This document shows positions 27,301-35,188 of a stretch of 64,000 nt of DNA, piece after piece; position 1 is the first letter of the stretch; the number at the start of each line of letters is the position of its first letter. Position numbers and translations under genes: made by a program. The notes beneath the pieces were generated by a model. It had not been told where the DNA came from. It saw nothing but the letters and a program-made list of their open reading frames with translations, and ran no database searches. The stretch comes from Romboutsia lituseburensis DSM 797 (GTDB taxonomy: Bacteria > Bacillota > Clostridia > Peptostreptococcales > Peptostreptococcaceae). Location of the stretch: the NCBI RefSeq assembly GCF_900103615.1, contig NZ_FNGW01000004.1, positions 62,001 to 126,000 of the forward strand, read 5' to 3'.

Positions 27301-27354
27301 AATAAAAAATCGAAAAATGAAGATATAAATTTCGCATCAAAAATGAAAAAATAA
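24325..27354 (+). CDS. mrdA: Penicillin-binding protein 2 (class B transpeptidase), enlarged
   Basis: 1009 residues, well above the 600-720 usual for PBP2. One N-terminal membrane segment, the pedestal region (APRGEIRDKYGRLLAGN), then the transpeptidase with SxxK at Ser501-Lys504 (GSTFK), SxN at 561-563 (SCN) and KTG at 807-809. Extra charged helical stretches lie at about 605-700, between SxN and KTG, and at about 812-925, between KTGTAE and the WSVGFAP strand. It cross-links lateral wall peptidoglycan with RodA. ATG after TTGGTGAT. Same operon as mreBCD. Confidence 0.95.
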   Translation: MEENKKLDRLSTIRNIIIVAFVVIILKAVFMTTFKYEHYNQLAENKTYKELAIKAPRGEIRDKYGRLLAGNKNLFTIQVSADGINKKDSNGDSMANDICLTLINLLEKNNEEYIDEFPIYFKNGKYYYTYDKKINEFKDEENIPRNLNAKESFYYIVDRMIKEGILTESDRDLDPSKLQQKLNENGVYPQILVSKWMFTEEKNKKDWLESYNIKNPNISAKNAFKEIRNEESKKDKNYKIDEKLSDEDARKILIVRDLIKSQGYSRYNPVTIARDIDQKTIAQIEESAMELSGVAVAVEPVRDYPENNLASHTIGHMGKMPSTQESYFLNREEGKKYSKGDTVGMSGIEKNYEEQLKGVDGYRKVQVDAVGRVTKELEVKEPQSGDTVYLSIDKDLQETAQDVLKRTIDAARVGGTFKSPLGNKTFSTPARNANSGAIIAVDVKTGDVLAMASYPDYDPNKFVNGISYEDYKELQPKNMNDVLAPNAQVNLATQGVFQPGSTFKMITGMAALDNGLDPNYAINDTGVIYLSKGGRPFADYIWHKSRRNHGYTDLYKAIQESCNIYFATIGSGKSWTGGNDPNAKIGPNDILDYARKFGLDEYTGLNKEIDERKGSVPSVEAKLESAKSLLRSFLEKEMANAFTDITKKSNEDEYEARIEEIVKWADEKETINRIEAQERLAKLKVKEDKIEYIGDKIVFDHLKFAKWSTADTFNLAIGQGENQYTPAQMARFTSAVANGGDLVELSVVDRVISSNYSSVDIDENEKVKADLKKPERLKDLTEGMKRVTTVSSNKSLFSNFPISVAAKTGTAEKSGKIPTENEYDYLISQMSSCGVDKEEAVKLSEKLKAKREIELSEERKKEIQEELKSKDLDDKKKKELEEELKEGPKAKLENTDKINAAYLRKAMKELNPKLTDDTIDKNKRNYEPFSWSVGFAPADDPEIAVVCMIPQGEQGSYSMIPLREVMGAYFGLLDNNKTQNNSKTEDKNKEEDNKKSKNEDINFASKMKK

Positions 27355-27410
27355 GAGGAATCAAGGTTTTTTTGCAGAATATATAATCATATATCACTCT
27401 GGAGGTTGTT

Positions 27411-28088
27411 ATGTCTTTAAAAGATTTTGAAGCCAGAGAACTAGTTGAGTTTAAAGGCAGTAAAGCAGGGATAATAGTAAATATCAAAAGATCAGCATCT
27501 TTTGATGAAATACAGCAAAGCATAATAGAAAGACTAGAGTCATCTGTAGGTTTTTTTAGTGGGGCTAAGATTTGCGCTATTAATTGTGAATGTTTAAGTG
27601 ATATACAAATTATATGTATAAAAGATTATATATCTTCTAGATTTGACGTTGAATTTGTAGAAGAATATGAAAAAAGGCAAATGTCAGAATTTAAAACAAA
27701 ATATGTCAATAATCTTAGGTCAGGAGAGAATGTTGAATTTGATGGAGATGTTGTTGTTTTATTAGATATGAAGTCGGGTTCACAAGTAAGTTCTACCTCA
27801 AATGTTGTTGTTATGGGAAATATAGATCCAGGAGCAAGAGTTGTTGCAAATGGAAATGTGATTGTAATGGGTAGTGTAAAAGGATTTATACATGCAGGTG
27901 CACTAGGTAATGAAAATGCTTATGTAGTTGCTAATGATCTTAATGCTAAAGTATTACAAATAGCTCAAAATATAGCAGAAGCACCAGATGATGAAAGCTA
28001 TGAAGAAAAGATAATTAAACCAGAAATAGCCTTAGTAAGTGAAGGCACAATAGTAATAGAAAGTTACGCATCTAAAATAGTAAAATAA
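27411..28088 (+). CDS. minC: Septum-site inhibitor MinC
   Basis: 225 residues. N-terminal domain that contacts FtsZ (FKGSKAGIIVNI...SFDEI) and a C-terminal right-handed beta helix (SGSQVSSTSNVVVMGNIDPGARVVANGNVIVMGSVKG and GNENAYVVAN) that binds MinD. Blocks Z-ring assembly away from mid-cell. GGAGG site before ATG. Confidence 0.95.
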   Translation: MSLKDFEARELVEFKGSKAGIIVNIKRSASFDEIQQSIIERLESSVGFFSGAKICAINCECLSDIQIICIKDYISSRFDVEFVEEYEKRQMSEFKTKYVNNLRSGENVEFDGDVVVLLDMKSGSQVSSTSNVVVMGNIDPGARVVANGNVIVMGSVKGFIHAGALGNENAYVVANDLNAKVLQIAQNIAEAPDDESYEEKIIKPEIALVSEGTIVIESYASKIVK

Positions 28089-28116
28089 AAGGATTTAATC
28101 CATAGGGGGTAGTAAT

Positions 28117-28914
28117 ATGAGCGAAGTTATAGTTATAACATCTGGTAAGGGTGGAGTTGGAAAAACTACTACCGCAGCAAACCTAGGAACTGCTTTAAGC
28201 TTAGAAAATAAGAAAACAGTTATTGTTGATGCAGATATAGGTCTTAGAAACTTAGATGTAGTTATGGGGTTAGAAAATAGAATTGTTTATGATATTGTCG
28301 ATGTTGTTGAAGGGACATGTAGATTAAAACAAGCTTTAATAAAAGATAAAAGATTTGAAAATTTATATTTATTACCAGCAGCTCAAACAAGAGATAAAAA
28401 TGCTGTTACAGTAGAACAAATGTCAGAACTATGTGATAAGTTAAGAGAATCATTTGACTTTATATTAATAGACTGTCCAGCAGGTATAGAACAAGGATTT
28501 AAAAATGCTATAGCAGGAGCAGATAGAGCAATAGTTGTGACGAATCCAGAGGTATCTGCTGTTAGAGATGCTGATAGAATAATTGGCTTGCTAGAAGCAA
28601 ATGAAATAAAAGATATTAGATTAGTTATAAATAGAATAAGACAAGATATGGTAAGACGTGGCGACATGATGGGTAAACAAGACATCATAGAAATATTAGC
28701 TATAGAATTATTAGGATTAGTTCCTGATGACGAAAGTATAATTGTATCTACAAATAAAGGCGAACCAGCAATTTTAGATAGCAAGTCTTCTGCAGGACAA
28801 GCATATAAAAATATTGCCAAAAGAATATTAGGAAATGATGTTCCGTTGTTAGAAGTGTCAACAGATAACAATATTTTTAGCAAATTAAAGAAAATGTTTG
28901 GTATGGCCAAGTAG
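28117..28914 (+). CDS. minD: Septum-site ATPase MinD
   Basis: 265 residues. Deviant Walker A GKGGVGKTTTAANLG, DADIGLRNLD, and a C-terminal amphipathic helix (NIFSKLKKMFGMAK) for membrane binding. Recruits MinC to the membrane; ATPase stimulated by MinE. AGGGGGT site. Its stop overlaps an in-frame GTG of the next frame by one base. Confidence 0.97.
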   Translation: MSEVIVITSGKGGVGKTTTAANLGTALSLENKKTVIVDADIGLRNLDVVMGLENRIVYDIVDVVEGTCRLKQALIKDKRFENLYLLPAAQTRDKNAVTVEQMSELCDKLRESFDFILIDCPAGIEQGFKNAIAGADRAIVVTNPEVSAVRDADRIIGLLEANEIKDIRLVINRIRQDMVRRGDMMGKQDIIEILAIELLGLVPDDESIIVSTNKGEPAILDSKSSAGQAYKNIAKRILGNDVPLLEVSTDNNIFSKLKKMFGMAK

Positions 28915-28931
28915 TGAAGGGGGATATATCC

Positions 28932-29216
28932 GTGTTAGATTTATTTAAAGTTTTTTCTAATGAATCTAGAACTAGTAAATCAGTAGCTAAAGAAAGATTA
29001 AAATTAGTTTTAGTACATGATAGGGTGGATTGTTCTCCACAACTTTTAGATATGATTAAGACAGATATTCTTAAAGTTATAGCTAATTATGCTGACATAG
29101 AAGAAGACGGTCTAGAAATAAAAATGTCTAAGGCTAGAGGCGAACAAGATGATAGGCCTGTATCAGCGTTAGTTGCGAATATACCGCTAAAAAATATAAA
29201 AGACAGAAGTATATAA
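28932..29216 (+). CDS. minE: Cell division topological factor MinE
   Basis: 94 residues. N-terminal amphipathic part (MLDLFKVFSNE), the anti-MinCD helix with AKERLKLVLVHDR, then the dimerisation beta domain (EEDGLEIKMSKARGEQDDRPVSALVANIPL). Start set at GTG 28932, which follows the AAGGGGGA site and matches the family start; an upstream GTG at 28914 overlaps that site. A MinE-type system points to pole-to-pole oscillation rather than DivIVA-only control. Confidence 0.93.
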   Translation: MLDLFKVFSNESRTSKSVAKERLKLVLVHDRVDCSPQLLDMIKTDILKVIANYADIEEDGLEIKMSKARGEQDDRPVSALVANIPLKNIKDRSI

Positions 29217-29218
29217 AA

Positions 29219-29252
29219 TAAAGGGGGGGAAAATCCCCTTTTATTTTGTATA
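29219..29252 (+). terminator. Terminator after minE
   Basis: AAAGGGG/CCCCTTT stem with GGAAAAT loop, then TATTTTG. Confidence 0.8.
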
Positions 29253-29293
29253 TGAGTAAATTATATTCAGAAAAGTAGGAAGACGGTGAACCA

Positions 29294-30412
29294 ATGATAG
29301 AATACAAATCAACTATAAAATTAATTAAACAGTTAGATTGGAAACTGATAATTACAGTACTAGCTATATTTGGATTTGGACTTGTAGTTTTAAGTAGTGC
29401 TACACATGCTCAAATAACAGGTAATTACTGGCAAATATATAAGCAGGGATCAGCATTTGGATTAGGTGTTCTTATGATAATAGGGATACTACTATTTGAT
29501 TATAATTTTTTAGGAAAATACTATAAGGCATTGTATATAGTTAGTTTACTACTATTAGCTGTAATTTTAATTCCAGGAATAGGAGCTGAAAGAGGTGGAG
29601 CTAGGTCTTGGCTAAATTTAGGTCCTCTAGATTTTCAAACATCAGAATTAGTTAAATTAACATTTATACTAAGTTATGCTAAAATAGTAGAATCTAAAAA
29701 AGGTAAGTTAAATAATCTTAAAGAAATAATGCCTGTAGTAATATATGCAGTTCCATTTATAGGGCTTTTATTTGCTCAACCTGATTTAGGAACAGCGATA
29801 GTTTTCAGTTGTATTATAGCTGGAATGCTATTTACTGCAGGGTTAGATATAAAGTTAATAAAAAGATGTATAGTTGCAGTTTTAGTAACTTTACCACTCA
29901 TGTATTTAGTTATGGCACCACACCAAAAGGAAAGAATAGATGCATTTTTACACCCTGATGATCCAACTAAAAAAGGTAACTATCAAGTTATGCAATCTAT
30001 GATAGCCATAGGATCAGGAGGAGTAACTGGTAAAGGTTTATACAATGGTACTCAAAATCAAGAAGGATTCTTGCCAGTACAAGAAAGTGATTTTATATTT
30101 GCTGTAATTGGAGAAGAATTAGGTGTAGTTGGAATGGCAGCAGTTATAGGTTTATATGCACTATTCTTAACTAGGATGATTTATATAGCCAAAGAGGCTA
30201 AAGACTTTTATGGAACTTTAATTGTAGTTGGAGTAATGAGTATGTTTGCGTATCAAATTATTCAAAATATAGGAATGACAGTTGCTCTAATACCAGTAAC
30301 AGGAGTAACATTACCATTTATAAGCTATGGAGGAAGTTCATTGTTGACATCTTTAGCTAACTTAGGTTTAGTTTTAAATGTATGCATGAGAAGAAAGAAA
30401 ATAAACTTTTAA
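29294..30412 (+). CDS. rodA: SEDS glycosyltransferase RodA
   Basis: 372 residues, ten membrane segments. SEDS signatures: GGARSWLNLGPLDFQTSELVKL, QPDLGTA, the long loop with QVMQSMIAIGSGG and QNIGMT...PVTGVTLPFISYGGSS. Polymerises lipid II into glycan strands together with PBP2. Separated from the min genes by a terminator but likely partly co-expressed. GGTGAA upstream of ATG. Confidence 0.95.
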   Translation: MIEYKSTIKLIKQLDWKLIITVLAIFGFGLVVLSSATHAQITGNYWQIYKQGSAFGLGVLMIIGILLFDYNFLGKYYKALYIVSLLLLAVILIPGIGAERGGARSWLNLGPLDFQTSELVKLTFILSYAKIVESKKGKLNNLKEIMPVVIYAVPFIGLLFAQPDLGTAIVFSCIIAGMLFTAGLDIKLIKRCIVAVLVTLPLMYLVMAPHQKERIDAFLHPDDPTKKGNYQVMQSMIAIGSGGVTGKGLYNGTQNQEGFLPVQESDFIFAVIGEELGVVGMAAVIGLYALFLTRMIYIAKEAKDFYGTLIVVGVMSMFAYQIIQNIGMTVALIPVTGVTLPFISYGGSSLLTSLANLGLVLNVCMRRKKINF

Positions 30413-30430
30413 CTAAATATGGAGGGAAGC

Positions 30431-30844
30431 ATGAATATAGCATTAATAGCACATGATGAAATGAAAAACACTATGATTGGATTTTGTATAGGTTATGAGG
30501 CGATATTAAAAAAGTATGGCCTATATGCAACAGGAACAACAGGTAAGAAAATCATGGATGCAACAGATTTAAATATAAATAGGTTAGCATCAGGTCCTTT
30601 AGGTGGAGATCAACAAATAGGGTCATTAATTGTTTCTCAAGAAATAGATTTAGTTATATTTTTAAGGGATGCTTTGACAGCTCAAGCTCATGAGCCAGAT
30701 ATACAAGCTTTAATTAGACTTTGTGATGTATATCATGTACCAGTAGCTACTAATTTAGCTTCTGCTGAAATATTTGTTAAGGCTCTAGATAGAGGAGAGC
30801 TTTCTTGGAGAGAAGTTAGAAAAACTACGAGCCAAAGAGTGTAA
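30431..30844 (+). CDS. mgsA: Methylglyoxal synthase
   Basis: 137 residues with [32 protein letters not shown] (phosphate site) and [15 protein letters not shown]. Converts dihydroxyacetone phosphate to methylglyoxal, a bypass that relieves phosphate stress. The ATG at 30431 follows GGAGGG; an in-frame ATG at 30419 lies in front of that site and is rejected. Terminator shared with the convergent flavodiiron gene. Confidence 0.95.
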   Translation: MNIALIAHDEMKNTMIGFCIGYEAILKKYGLYATGTTGKKIMDATDLNINRLASGPLGGDQQIGSLIVSQEIDLVIFLRDALTAQAHEPDIQALIRLCDVYHVPVATNLASAEIFVKALDRGELSWREVRKTTSQRV

Positions 30845-30848
30845 ATTA

Positions 30849-30890
30849 AAAAAGGTTATATATCATTATATGATATATAACCTTTTATTA
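30849..30890. terminator. Bidirectional terminator, mgsA / flavodiiron gene
   Basis: Stem AAAAGGTTATATATCA/TGATATATAACCTTTT with A and T runs on the two sides. Confidence 0.9.
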
Positions 30891-30891
30891 T

Positions 30892-32085
30892 TTATTTTAT
30901 TAATTTAGCAAACTCTGCACCATAGTTAAAACATTCATCTAATGTTTGACAACAAGGGAAGAATTTTTTCTTTACTGTTTCAACAGGCATTTTAAAGGCC
31001 ATTGACTTTAATAAGTTTTCTGCCATTGTAATACCTTCTCCACTCCATCCGTAAGATCCGAATACACCAGCTATCTTACCTTGGTTAGCCATTGGGTCTA
31101 TAGTAGAGAATAAATCCCACATAGGTTTAACCATTGTTCTATTTATAGTTGGAGATCCTAATAATATAACTTTAGACATAACTACTGCATCATGCATTTC
31201 TTTTAAATTCATTTCCTCTAAGTCATATAAAGTAACACAAGCGCCCTCAGATACTAGGCCTTCTTTTATTTTTTTAGCCATTTCTAATGTATTAGTGTAA
31301 GCTGATAAGTAAAATATTGCAACTTGATTTTGATTTGTAGAATTAACAACTTCTGTAGACCAATCAAGGTATCTTTTAACAGCGGCCATAGGGTCTTTTG
31401 TAAGCATAGGACCGTGAGAAGTTAATATAGTATCAAAATCTATTTTTAAATCTACAACTTTGTTTATAGCATTTAAAACATGCTTAGCAAATGGTTTTAC
31501 TATACAATCATAATAATGTTTAGAAGACTTCAGATAATCTTCATTTTCAACAGCATCTGCATCAACATTAGCAAAATGACAACCGAAAGCATCACAAGTA
31601 AATAAAGTTTTTTCTTCTTCTACATAAGTAAACATAGTATCCGCCCAATGTAAAAATGGTGCAGTTATAAATTTAAGATTTCTTTTTCCTATATTTAAAA
31701 CTTCTCCATCTTTTATCACATGACACTTAAAAGGTTTATTTATTTGCTCAGTTAAATACATTTTAGCTGCATTTGTACAGAAAACCTCTATATCAGGATT
31801 TAAATCTAAAAGATACTTTAAACTACCAGCATGATCTGGTTCTGTATGGTGTATAACAACATAATCTATATCAGCTACATCTGTAACTTCAGAAATATTT
31901 TTTAAGAATTCTTCTTTAAAATTTGGTTTTACAGTATCAAATAATACAGTTTTTTCATCCTTTATTATATAACAGTTATAAGTTGTCCCAAATTCAGTTT
32001 CCATTATTATATCGAAAACTTTTAAATCTTTATCAACAACTCCTGTAAAATAAATATCTTTTTTTACTTCAAACACATTACTCAT
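30892..32085 (-). CDS. Flavodiiron protein (FprA family A-type flavoprotein)
   Basis: 397 residues. N-terminal MBL-like di-iron domain with HHTEPDHAGS (iron ligands), FLHWADTM and HGPML, then a flavodoxin domain (about 250-397) with FMN loop YLSAYTNTLEM. Such enzymes reduce O2 to water and/or NO to N2O in the cytoplasm and protect anaerobes. Start placed at the ATG complementary to 32083-32085, which has an AGGAGG site; the frame runs further upstream without one. Own promoter, monocistronic. Confidence 0.94.
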   Translation of the reverse strand: MSNVFEVKKDIYFTGVVDKDLKVFDIIMETEFGTTYNCYIIKDEKTVLFDTVKPNFKEEFLKNISEVTDVADIDYVVIHHTEPDHAGSLKYLLDLNPDIEVFCTNAAKMYLTEQINKPFKCHVIKDGEVLNIGKRNLKFITAPFLHWADTMFTYVEEEKTLFTCDAFGCHFANVDADAVENEDYLKSSKHYYDCIVKPFAKHVLNAINKVVDLKIDFDTILTSHGPMLTKDPMAAVKRYLDWSTEVVNSTNQNQVAIFYLSAYTNTLEMAKKIKEGLVSEGACVTLYDLEEMNLKEMHDAVVMSKVILLGSPTINRTMVKPMWDLFSTIDPMANQGKIAGVFGSYGWSGEGITMAENLLKSMAFKMPVETVKKKFFPCCQTLDECFNYGAEFAKLIK

Positions 32086-32118
32086 TACAAATCCTCCTAA
32101 AAATAACATTATATTAAA

Positions 32119-32148
32119 ATTATACCCACATAGTATGTATTCAAACAA
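32119..32148 (-). promoter_or_regulatory. Promoter of the flavodiiron gene
   Basis: On the minus strand, TTGTTT (32143-32148), 18 bases, TATAAT (32119-32124); leader of about 25 bases to the AUG. Confidence 0.5.
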
Positions 32149-32391
32149 AAAAATACATACATATAAAATAAAGTATTTAATTATATTGAAATTATTAATG
32201 TAATATTTCTTTATTATGCCAGACTATTAAATACAGAGGTACTTATATTTATTATACCTTTAAATTAAGATATAAATAAATAATATATTAGATATTTAAT
32301 GACATATTTCGAAAAAATAATAAAATTTTTATTAGATTACTATAATAAGGAAACAAATTGGAAAAACTATATTTAAATAGTTAATAAAATT

Positions 32392-32420
32392 TTGATAGAT
32401 AATATCATATCGTGTATAAT
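32392..32420 (+). promoter_or_regulatory. Promoter of the radical-SAM operon
   Basis: TTGATA, exactly 17 bases, TATAAT. Confidence 0.7.
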
Positions 32421-32468
32421 AGTAGTTATGCTTATAAAACAATAAACTTATTGGAGGTTTTAAGATAC

Positions 32469-34313
32469 ATGAATAAGGTAGACTTAAAAAGAATTTTAAA
32501 GAAGGTTGAAAAGCCTGCTAGGTATCTTGGAAACGAGATAAACTCAGTACATAAAGATACGTCAAATAAAGATTTAATAAGATATGCTCATTGTTTCCCA
32601 GACTTATATGAAGTTGGTATGAGTCATTTAGGAAGTCATATATTATATGATGTAATAAATAAGGATGAAGATGTATTTTGTGAAAGAGTATATTCTCCAG
32701 CAGTAGATATGGAGAATATGATGAGAGAAAGAAATATACCAATGTTTGCTTTAGAGTCAAGAGAAGCTATAACTAATTTTGACTTTGTTACGTTTACGTT
32801 ACAGTATGAGCTTTCATATACGAATTTACTTAATATATTAGATTTAGCTAATATACCATTATTAAGAGAAGAAAGAAAATTAGAAGATCCTTTCATATTA
32901 GTTGGAGGTCCTTGTGCATATAATGTAGAGCCTTTAGCTGACTTTGTAGATATAGCCATATTAGGAGAAGGTGAAGAAGTAAACTTAGAAGTAATAAAAG
33001 CTTATAAAGAGTGGAAGAAAAATAAAACTACTAGAGAAGACTTTTTATTAAAAATAGCTTCAATAGAGGGTGTTTATATACCTAGTTTCTATGATGTAGA
33101 ATACAACGAAGATGGGACTATAAAATCTGTAGTACCTAACACAGAAGGTGTACCTGCAAATCCACATAAAAGAATAATAAAAAATATGGAAGAAGTTTCA
33201 TATCCTGAAAAATTAATAGTACCATTTATAGATACAGTGCATAATAGAATAGTTCTTGAGTTATTTAGAGGATGTACAAGAGGATGTAGATTCTGTCAGG
33301 CTGGTATGATTTATAGACCAATAAGAGAAAAAAGTGTAGATAGATTAAAAGAGATATTAGAAAATCTAGTTAAAAACACTGGATATGATGAAATATCATT
33401 ATCTTCATTAAGTACAAGTGACTATAGTCAATTAGAAGAACTTACAGACTATTTAGTAAATGAATATACGCCAAGAAATATCGGTATATCTTTACCATCT
33501 TTAAGACTAGATAATTTCTCGATGGAAATCGCAGAAAAAATACAACAAGTAAGAAAATCAGGTCTTACATTTGCACCAGAAGCTGGAACTCAAAGATTAA
33601 GAGATGTTATAAACAAAGGTGTAAGTGAAGATGATTTATCAAATGCTACAAGAAAAGCATTTGAAATGGGATGGAATAGTGTTAAATTATACTTTATGAT
33701 AGGCCTTCCTACAGAAACTTATGATGACTTAGATGGTATAGCTAAGCTTGCATATGATGTTATAGATACTTATAGAGATGTTAATGGAGGAAAGTTAAGA
33801 AGAACTTTTGGTGTAACAGTTAGTACATCTACATTTGTTCCTAAACCATTTACACCTTTCCAATGGCATGGTCAAGATACTACAGAAGAAGTGGTTGAAA
33901 AACAAAGACATTTAGTTAAAAAGTTAAAGAATAGAGATATAAAATATAACTACCATGATTCTAAAACAAGTTTAATGGAAGCTGTAATAGCTAGAGGTGA
34001 CAGAAGACTAGGTAAAGTTATATATGATGCATTTAAACTAGGCGCTAAATTTGATGGATGGTCAGAGTACTTCAATTTAGATATATGGAAAGAAGCTATG
34101 GCTAAAAATGAATTAGAAATAGAATTTTATGCAAATAGAGAAAGAGATTACGAAGAAGTATTCCCATGGGATCATATAGATGTAGGGGTTACTAAGAAAT
34201 TCTTAATAAGAGAAAATGAAAAAGCTACAAAAGAAACAGTTACTCCTGATTGTAGACATAAGTGTAATGCATGTGGTATTAATGCACACAACATTGGAAG
34301 GGGGATGTGTTAA
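32469..34313 (+). CDS. TIGR03960-type B12-binding-like radical SAM protein
   Basis: 614 residues. N-terminal cobalamin-binding-like region (HCFPDLYEVGMSHLGSHILYD), then the radical SAM domain with the cluster motif CTRGCRFCQAG, and a C-terminal region ending in four cysteines (CRHKCNACGINAHNIGRGMC). The reaction is unknown; the gene is regularly paired with the DUF2344 gene that follows and with RNase G. Start set at ATG 32469 after TTGGAGG; a frame from 32412 overlaps the promoter -10 and is rejected. Confidence 0.9.
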   Translation: MNKVDLKRILKKVEKPARYLGNEINSVHKDTSNKDLIRYAHCFPDLYEVGMSHLGSHILYDVINKDEDVFCERVYSPAVDMENMMRERNIPMFALESREAITNFDFVTFTLQYELSYTNLLNILDLANIPLLREERKLEDPFILVGGPCAYNVEPLADFVDIAILGEGEEVNLEVIKAYKEWKKNKTTREDFLLKIASIEGVYIPSFYDVEYNEDGTIKSVVPNTEGVPANPHKRIIKNMEEVSYPEKLIVPFIDTVHNRIVLELFRGCTRGCRFCQAGMIYRPIREKSVDRLKEILENLVKNTGYDEISLSSLSTSDYSQLEELTDYLVNEYTPRNIGISLPSLRLDNFSMEIAEKIQQVRKSGLTFAPEAGTQRLRDVINKGVSEDDLSNATRKAFEMGWNSVKLYFMIGLPTETYDDLDGIAKLAYDVIDTYRDVNGGKLRRTFGVTVSTSTFVPKPFTPFQWHGQDTTEEVVEKQRHLVKKLKNRDIKYNYHDSKTSLMEAVIARGDRRLGKVIYDAFKLGAKFDGWSEYFNLDIWKEAMAKNELEIEFYANRERDYEEVFPWDHIDVGVTKKFLIRENEKATKETVTPDCRHKCNACGINAHNIGRGMC

Positions 34314-34315
34314 TT

Positions 34316-35014
34316 ATGAGTAAAATAATAAGAACTAAATTCAACAAAGAGGGAGATATGATATATATATCACACCTAGATTTACAACAACTTTTACAAA
34401 GAGCTTTTAGAAGAGCTGAAATAGAGTTAGTTCATTCTCAAGGATACAATCCTCATCCTAAGATAAGTTATGGAAATGCACTAGCTTTAGGAACAGAAAG
34501 TCAAGGAGAATATGTAGACGTTGAGATAGAAGATGATTTAAGTGTTGAAGAATATTTAAAGAGAATGAATGAACAATTACCAAAAGGAATTGAATTCATT
34601 ACTGCTATGGAAATAACTAAGCAAACACCTTCTTTAGCATCTACTATAGAATTTGGAGAATATATATATACTATAGAACTAGAAAAGCCTTTAACTAAGG
34701 AATTCATAAAATCTAAAATTTTAGATTTTATGAGCCAAGATGAAATAATTATAACTAAGAAGAATAAAAAAGGTAAACTAGTAGAATCTGATATAAGACC
34801 TATGATAAGACAATTTGATATATTAGATTTAACAGAGGATACTTTGACTATAGAAGCGATGATAGCAACTGGATCAAAAGCTAATTTAAACAATTCTGTA
34901 TTTATACCTAAAATATTAGAAATGTTAGATATAGAGATGGATCCATTAGATGTTGACATATTAAGAAGAGACTTATACGTAATAGATGGAGAAGAATTGG
35001 TATCTCCTATGTAA
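34316..35014 (+). CDS. DUF2344 / TIGR03936 radical-SAM-associated protein
   Basis: 232 residues. Conserved opening RTKFNKEGDMIYISHLDLQQLLQRAFRRA, then HSQGYNPHPKISYGNALALG. The family accompanies TIGR03960 radical SAM proteins and is thought to act with them, perhaps in tRNA or ribosome-related modification, but no activity is proven. The coding sequence overlaps or abuts the previous stop; GTG 34307 is too close to the AAGGGGG site, so ATG 34316 is preferred. A 28-base perfect palindrome sits inside the gene at 34705-34732. Confidence 0.88.
   Translation: MSKIIRTKFNKEGDMIYISHLDLQQLLQRAFRRAEIELVHSQGYNPHPKISYGNALALGTESQGEYVDVEIEDDLSVEEYLKRMNEQLPKGIEFITAMEITKQTPSLASTIEFGEYIYTIELEKPLTKEFIKSKILDFMSQDEIIITKKNKKGKLVESDIRPMIRQFDILDLTEDTLTIEAMIATGSKANLNNSVFIPKILEMLDIEMDPLDVDILRRDLYVIDGEELVSPM
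34705..34732. repeat. 28-base perfect palindrome within the DUF2344 gene
   Basis: CATAAAATCTAAAA followed at once by its reverse complement, inside coding sequence. Confidence 0.85.
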
Positions 35015-35015
35015 T

Positions 35016-35046
35016 AAAAAGGTGGGTAAAACCACCTTTTTTTATA
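35016..35046 (+). terminator. Terminator of the radical-SAM pair
   Basis: AAAAGGTGG/CCACCTTTT stem followed by seven T. Confidence 0.9.
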
Positions 35047-35188
35047 TATAATAAAGTTATGAAATATAAAAAATCTAAAATATATTTTGATAAATGACGG
35101 TTTTTGATCAACGGACGAAGTTGTTGGAACTATGAGTAAAGCGGATTTTTTATATAAAATTATTAAGTAAAAGTTACAAGGAGTTATT

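Larger units (their letters stand above)
32086..32468. other. Divergent intergenic region, flavodiiron gene / radical-SAM gene
   Basis: About 380 bases of AT-rich DNA. It contains the two promoters listed separately; no gene or riboswitch was seen. The palindrome ACATAGTATGT (32128-32138) lies in the flavodiiron promoter spacer. Confidence 0.6.

Noticed and set aside
28383-28910. 175-codon minus-strand frame over minD
   Set aside because: Mirror of the minD codons; no ribosome-binding site, and minD is certain.
35137-35172. Short frame MSKADFLYKIIK before rng
   Set aside because: Twelve codons, weak ribosome-binding site, and no sign of conservation can be judged; not called as a gene.
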